Positions 61,801 to 64,000 of a stretch of DNA of 64,000 nt are shown here, piece by piece. Origin of the DNA: Undaria pinnatifida (Eukaryota > Sar > Phaeophyceae > Laminariales > Alariaceae); contig JABAKD010000020.1 in NCBI GenBank assembly GCA_012845835.1, forward strand, positions 6,303,915 to 6,367,914, in the 5' to 3' direction. The position numbers were made by a program, and so were the translations under genes. A model generated the notes under the pieces. That model saw nothing but the letters and a program-made list of their open reading frames with translations. It made no database searches and had not been told where the DNA came from. Each line of letters opens with the position of its first letter. Positions within the stretch are counted from its first letter, which is position 1.

Positions 61801-64000
61801 TTTACGACGACCTTGTGAGTACCCCCCCCCCCCCCCCGCTTTACGACGACCTTGTGAGTACCCCCCCCCCCCCCCCGCGCCTGCCCTCTCACGCCCGGCC
61901 CCGGCCCCGCTGCAGCACGTGTTGGCCCTCTCTTACCCTTGGCTGGGCATGCCAATCGAACACCTTCGGAGTCAGAACAAGCCGGTCGGGGGATTTATCA
62001 TGGGCCACATTATGCAGGTGGGTCGTCCTCTTTTTTGTTGATTCACTTGGCGGGCCCGGTGGCTTCTTTATGTGAGGGGGGCGGGGAAGGACAGACGGCG
62101 TGGCGTTGTTGGGTGTATATGGGGTGGGAAGCTTGGGGGGGGGGGGGGAGTGCGGGGTGTGCGGTGACGGTGCCGGCGTGCGAGAGGCAAGCGTGAGGCA
62201 TGTTGTCATGATACAGCGTTTAAGGCTTTACATTCATCAATATGTATGTTTTCTTACACGCGAAAATGCGGGGGAAGCTTGGTCGGGTCCCTCGCGTCTT
62301 TTCCATCTCCTGTCTCGTATTTACAGCAAACCGTTTTCCCTCGGTCCCTTGGCGTCTTGTTCTTACCTAACATTTCTCGCGCCCCTTTGCTTTTCCTCCG
62401 CCCCCTCTGCCCGTGCCGGGTCGTTCTGTAACCTTGCTGTGTGATGTGGTGCTGTGTCGTGCTTTGCTGCGACGTGCTGTTCGATATGGCGGTTTCTTTT
62501 TTCCATTTTATCAGATGGTGGTATTCTACACGGTGTACAATGCCTGTCTCCTGGCTTGGTCCTTCTGGCTGTACGGAAAGACCATGAGCACCTCTCTCCA
62601 GGCAAGGGGGCTAATTTTGTTCATGTTTATTCTTTTTGGGCGATGGAGGGGGGGAGGAGTGCGGGGTACAGGAGCGTTGCGGCGCGAAAAACGTTGTTTT
62701 TGTGGTGCCTGTGTTTGTGCGCGTGTTGAGTGTTTACGTTTGGGGGGTGCTTGGTGTACCTTTGATGTGTGTTGGTGTGCGAGTGTGTGTGCATTTTTGT
62801 GTTTGTTTCGTGGTATGTGCCTTCGTCTGTGTCTGTATCTGTACCCGTGTCAGGGTTGTGTCGTGCGCGGGTATACCAGGAAGGTACAAATATCCCAGCA
62901 CTGGCTCAACAAAGCGAAAAAACGCTGTTCGTCTTTTCTCCGAATGTCCAATGCACATATAGCCGAGCCACCTTGTGCCCCCCCCCCCCCCCCTCATGGC
63001 ACTTCGCGCTTGGCGCACGTAATACATACTTGGTCGGGGAATACCCGACGTACTCCGTGCCGTCGTTGTAGGATTGCGAGGGTCTCGTATGGCCCTGCGG
63101 ACTACGGCTGTGCATGATACCATGATCACCCCCCCCCCCCCCCCCCCCCCCCCCCTGGGTAACACACAGTTCTATACGTATGCCCCCGTCGTTGCTGCTA
63201 ATTCACCCTTTTGAGTCCGTGGTATGCCGAACGAAGAACAAGCAAACGGAACTACAGAAGGTCTTTACCAGCCGTCTACTGTAGTGCGCGGCTCGAGTAG
63301 TGCAATGCAACACCCATGGGGTACAGCTTGGGTCGGACATTTAGTGCGCCGTCCCCGAATATATGTGTGTACCTGGCACGCCTCGTGTGCCTTTCTGTTT
63401 CTGCTTTCCTCTTGTGTCTCTTGTCTCTCGCTGTGTCACTATCTCGCGGCCCCTCTCCTTTTATCAGACCGAGCCGCTTGATGTGACCGGCGTTGCTATC
63501 GCCATTTGTTTCCTTCGTCTTTACCGTCGAACGACACCGGTATCGTAAAACATACCTGATACCTGGTATTTTGACGAGACTGGGTAGTAGTTGAAGAGCC
63601 CCGTCAGTAGCCTCTAGTTTGGTCAACACGTGCTACCCGGATAATGTCGTAGCGTGTGCCCACCGCCATGGCAGAAAACACCGCTGCTTCCGTCACCGCT
63701 AACCGTCACCGCTACCGTGGCTGCCCGCCCCAGGTGTGGCTGTACGGCATGGTCATGCTGTGGGAGTACTTCGCCCTGATTTTCGTGCGAGCGCGGTCGA
63801 GCGTCGTGTTCTTCTCGCGAACCGCGGCGTTGTCCTTTCTCGCGTTCCACGTGTACTTCTACCACTTCCAGATGGGATTCTTCGCCCTTGCTGCGTGGAC
63901 CGCGTTTTTGGTCATGTTCTCCGTGAAGCTGTACGTGCTGCAGGCGATAGAGCTCCCGGCTTACACGAGCGGGGATATATCGCACGAGCAGCCGCGGGCT
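51431..64000 (+). CDS. Membralin-like ER membrane protein, open at right edge
   Basis: Eight exons join with matching phase: 51431-51599, 57806-58331, 59189-59273, 60612-60761, 61079-61312, 61916-62017, 62515-62601, 63734 to beyond 64000. Exon 1 gives ERALFRVYDRSMEGFRTPGV and the first membrane helix (FFLVAAAGLFAALVLLH), then NNP joined across a 6.2-kb intron to GCL, matching the conserved cysteine after helix 1 in membralins. Exon 2 gives the luminal start (EGVLIPAEVL) and a long acidic/Gly-rich insert. Exons 3-4 give YTFAFEPIVLLLPDKLQQ and EPSECLREAGL with GYDVIMVNMF, matching the family's C-F-G and G-Y-D-D-I-L-M region. Exons 5-8 hold the remaining helices (SITAFVLMSTVTAMTVRTLL, FYTVYNACLLAWSFWLYG, FLAFHVYFYHFQMGFFALAA, VLQAIELPAY). 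Membralin acts in ER-associated degradation of membrane proteins in animals. Exon 7 ends with a GC donor (CAG|GCAAGG). Confidence 0.85.
53260..53282. repeat. Interstitial telomeric repeat (CCCTAA)n
   Basis: TAACCCTAACCCTAACCCTAA, nearly four units of the TTAGGG-type telomere repeat, lies inside the first intron of the membralin-like gene. Confidence 0.85.
53361..53388 (+). other. Perfect hairpin followed by T run
   Basis: ACTGGTC pairs perfectly with GACCAGT across an 8-base loop, followed by CTTTTT and preceded by a run of nine A. It resembles an intrinsic or pol III terminator but sits in an intron; no RNA gene is visible upstream. Confidence 0.4.
54885..55505 (-). mobile_element. LINE 3'-tail copy, minus orientation
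   Basis: Begins with the (GTT)n complement of the AAC tail, then TTCTCACATTAACTCGCATA, and runs through the A/G-rich tract to AACGCAACATGGCGAAGAAG at about 55,490. It is collinear with 16,557-17,220 and lies in the first intron of the membralin-like gene. Confidence 0.7.
55797..55960. repeat. (CTA)n/(CTG)n tract then ACTAACT repeats
   Basis: About eleven CTA units are followed by CTG units with interspersed CTA, then by ACTACTAACTA repeats. The apparent poly-Leu frame is an artefact. Confidence 0.85.
56520..57190. repeat. Degenerate array of GTACT/AGTAC palindromic units
   Basis: CGAAATACT followed by GAGTACTCGCAGTAC-like sequence recurs at irregular 40-60 bp spacing (for example near 56,579, 56,622, 56,701, 56,747, 56,989, 57,073 and 57,158). 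Each unit contains a small inverted repeat (GTACTCGCAGTAC is nearly self-complementary). Frames on both strands stay open by chance. The array is in the first intron of the membralin-like gene. Confidence 0.65.
59503..59518. repeat. Short interstitial TTAGGG motif
   Basis: GGGGTTAGGGTTAGGG is embedded in a G/T-rich degenerate stretch (59,380-59,680) with many GGTTGGGGT and GGGTTAG variants, in the third intron of the membralin-like gene. Confidence 0.7.
61784..61880. repeat. Poly-C minisatellite
   Basis: A C run of about 16 is followed by GCTTTACGACGACCTTGTGAGTA; the unit occurs twice and a third C run follows. It lies just before the acceptor of membralin exon 6 (61916) and may form part of its pyrimidine tract. 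Another run of about 25 C lies at 63,129-63,155. Confidence 0.8.

Overview
The window looks like a nuclear chromosome segment from a eukaryote with long, repeat-filled introns. A brown alga or close stramenopile relative is my best guess. That rests on intron-rich genes joined by GT-AG (and one GC-AG) splice sites, GC-rich low-complexity exons, TTAGGG-type interstitial telomeric motifs and a LINE tail of a type I associate with brown algae. No ribosomal RNA, CRISPR, operon or phage feature is visible. Most long open frames here are repeats or shadows; real exons were found by joining frames across splice sites with matching phase.

From 0 to 26 kb the DNA is accessory and repeat-rich. It holds a dispersed foldback element (0.8-1.4 kb), a 258-bp satellite (two units at 1.7-2.2 kb, about eleven units at 6.8-9.7 kb with a dimeric higher-order phase), a nested segmental repeat (4.4-6.5 kb), a complete 374-bp TRIM element (13.2-13.6 kb), the 3' end of a LINE with many copies of its 3' tail in both orientations (6.5-21 kb), tRNA-derived SINEs, a two-phase pentanucleotide microsatellite (22.1-22.5 kb), a BED-like zinc-finger relic (24.1-24.6 kb) and a recent 293-bp tandem duplication (25.1-25.7 kb).

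Three genes are supported. (1) At 26.2-29.6 kb (+) lies a histidine-phosphatase (phosphoglycerate-mutase-like) domain continued in the same exon into an Ala/Pro/Ser linker and an EF-hand-like module; the 5' exon with the RHG motif was not found. (2) At 39.8-51.0 kb (-) lies a NEMP/TMEM194-like nuclear-envelope membrane protein in seven phase-matched exons. (3) From 51.4 kb to the right edge (+) lies a membralin-like ER membrane protein in eight phase-matched exons, open at the window end.

The NEMP-like and membralin-like genes are head to head, with only 469 bp between start codons, so two nuclear-envelope/ER membrane proteins may share a promoter. Their introns (up to 6.2 kb) hold most of the right-hand repeats: an inverted SINE pair, a 264-bp foldback element, G-tract repeats, a LINE tail, interstitial telomere motifs and two arrays of short palindromes. 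Between 29.6 and 39.7 kb I see only repeats (a 104-bp minisatellite at 36-37 kb, a 28-bp array at 38.9 kb) and no supportable gene.
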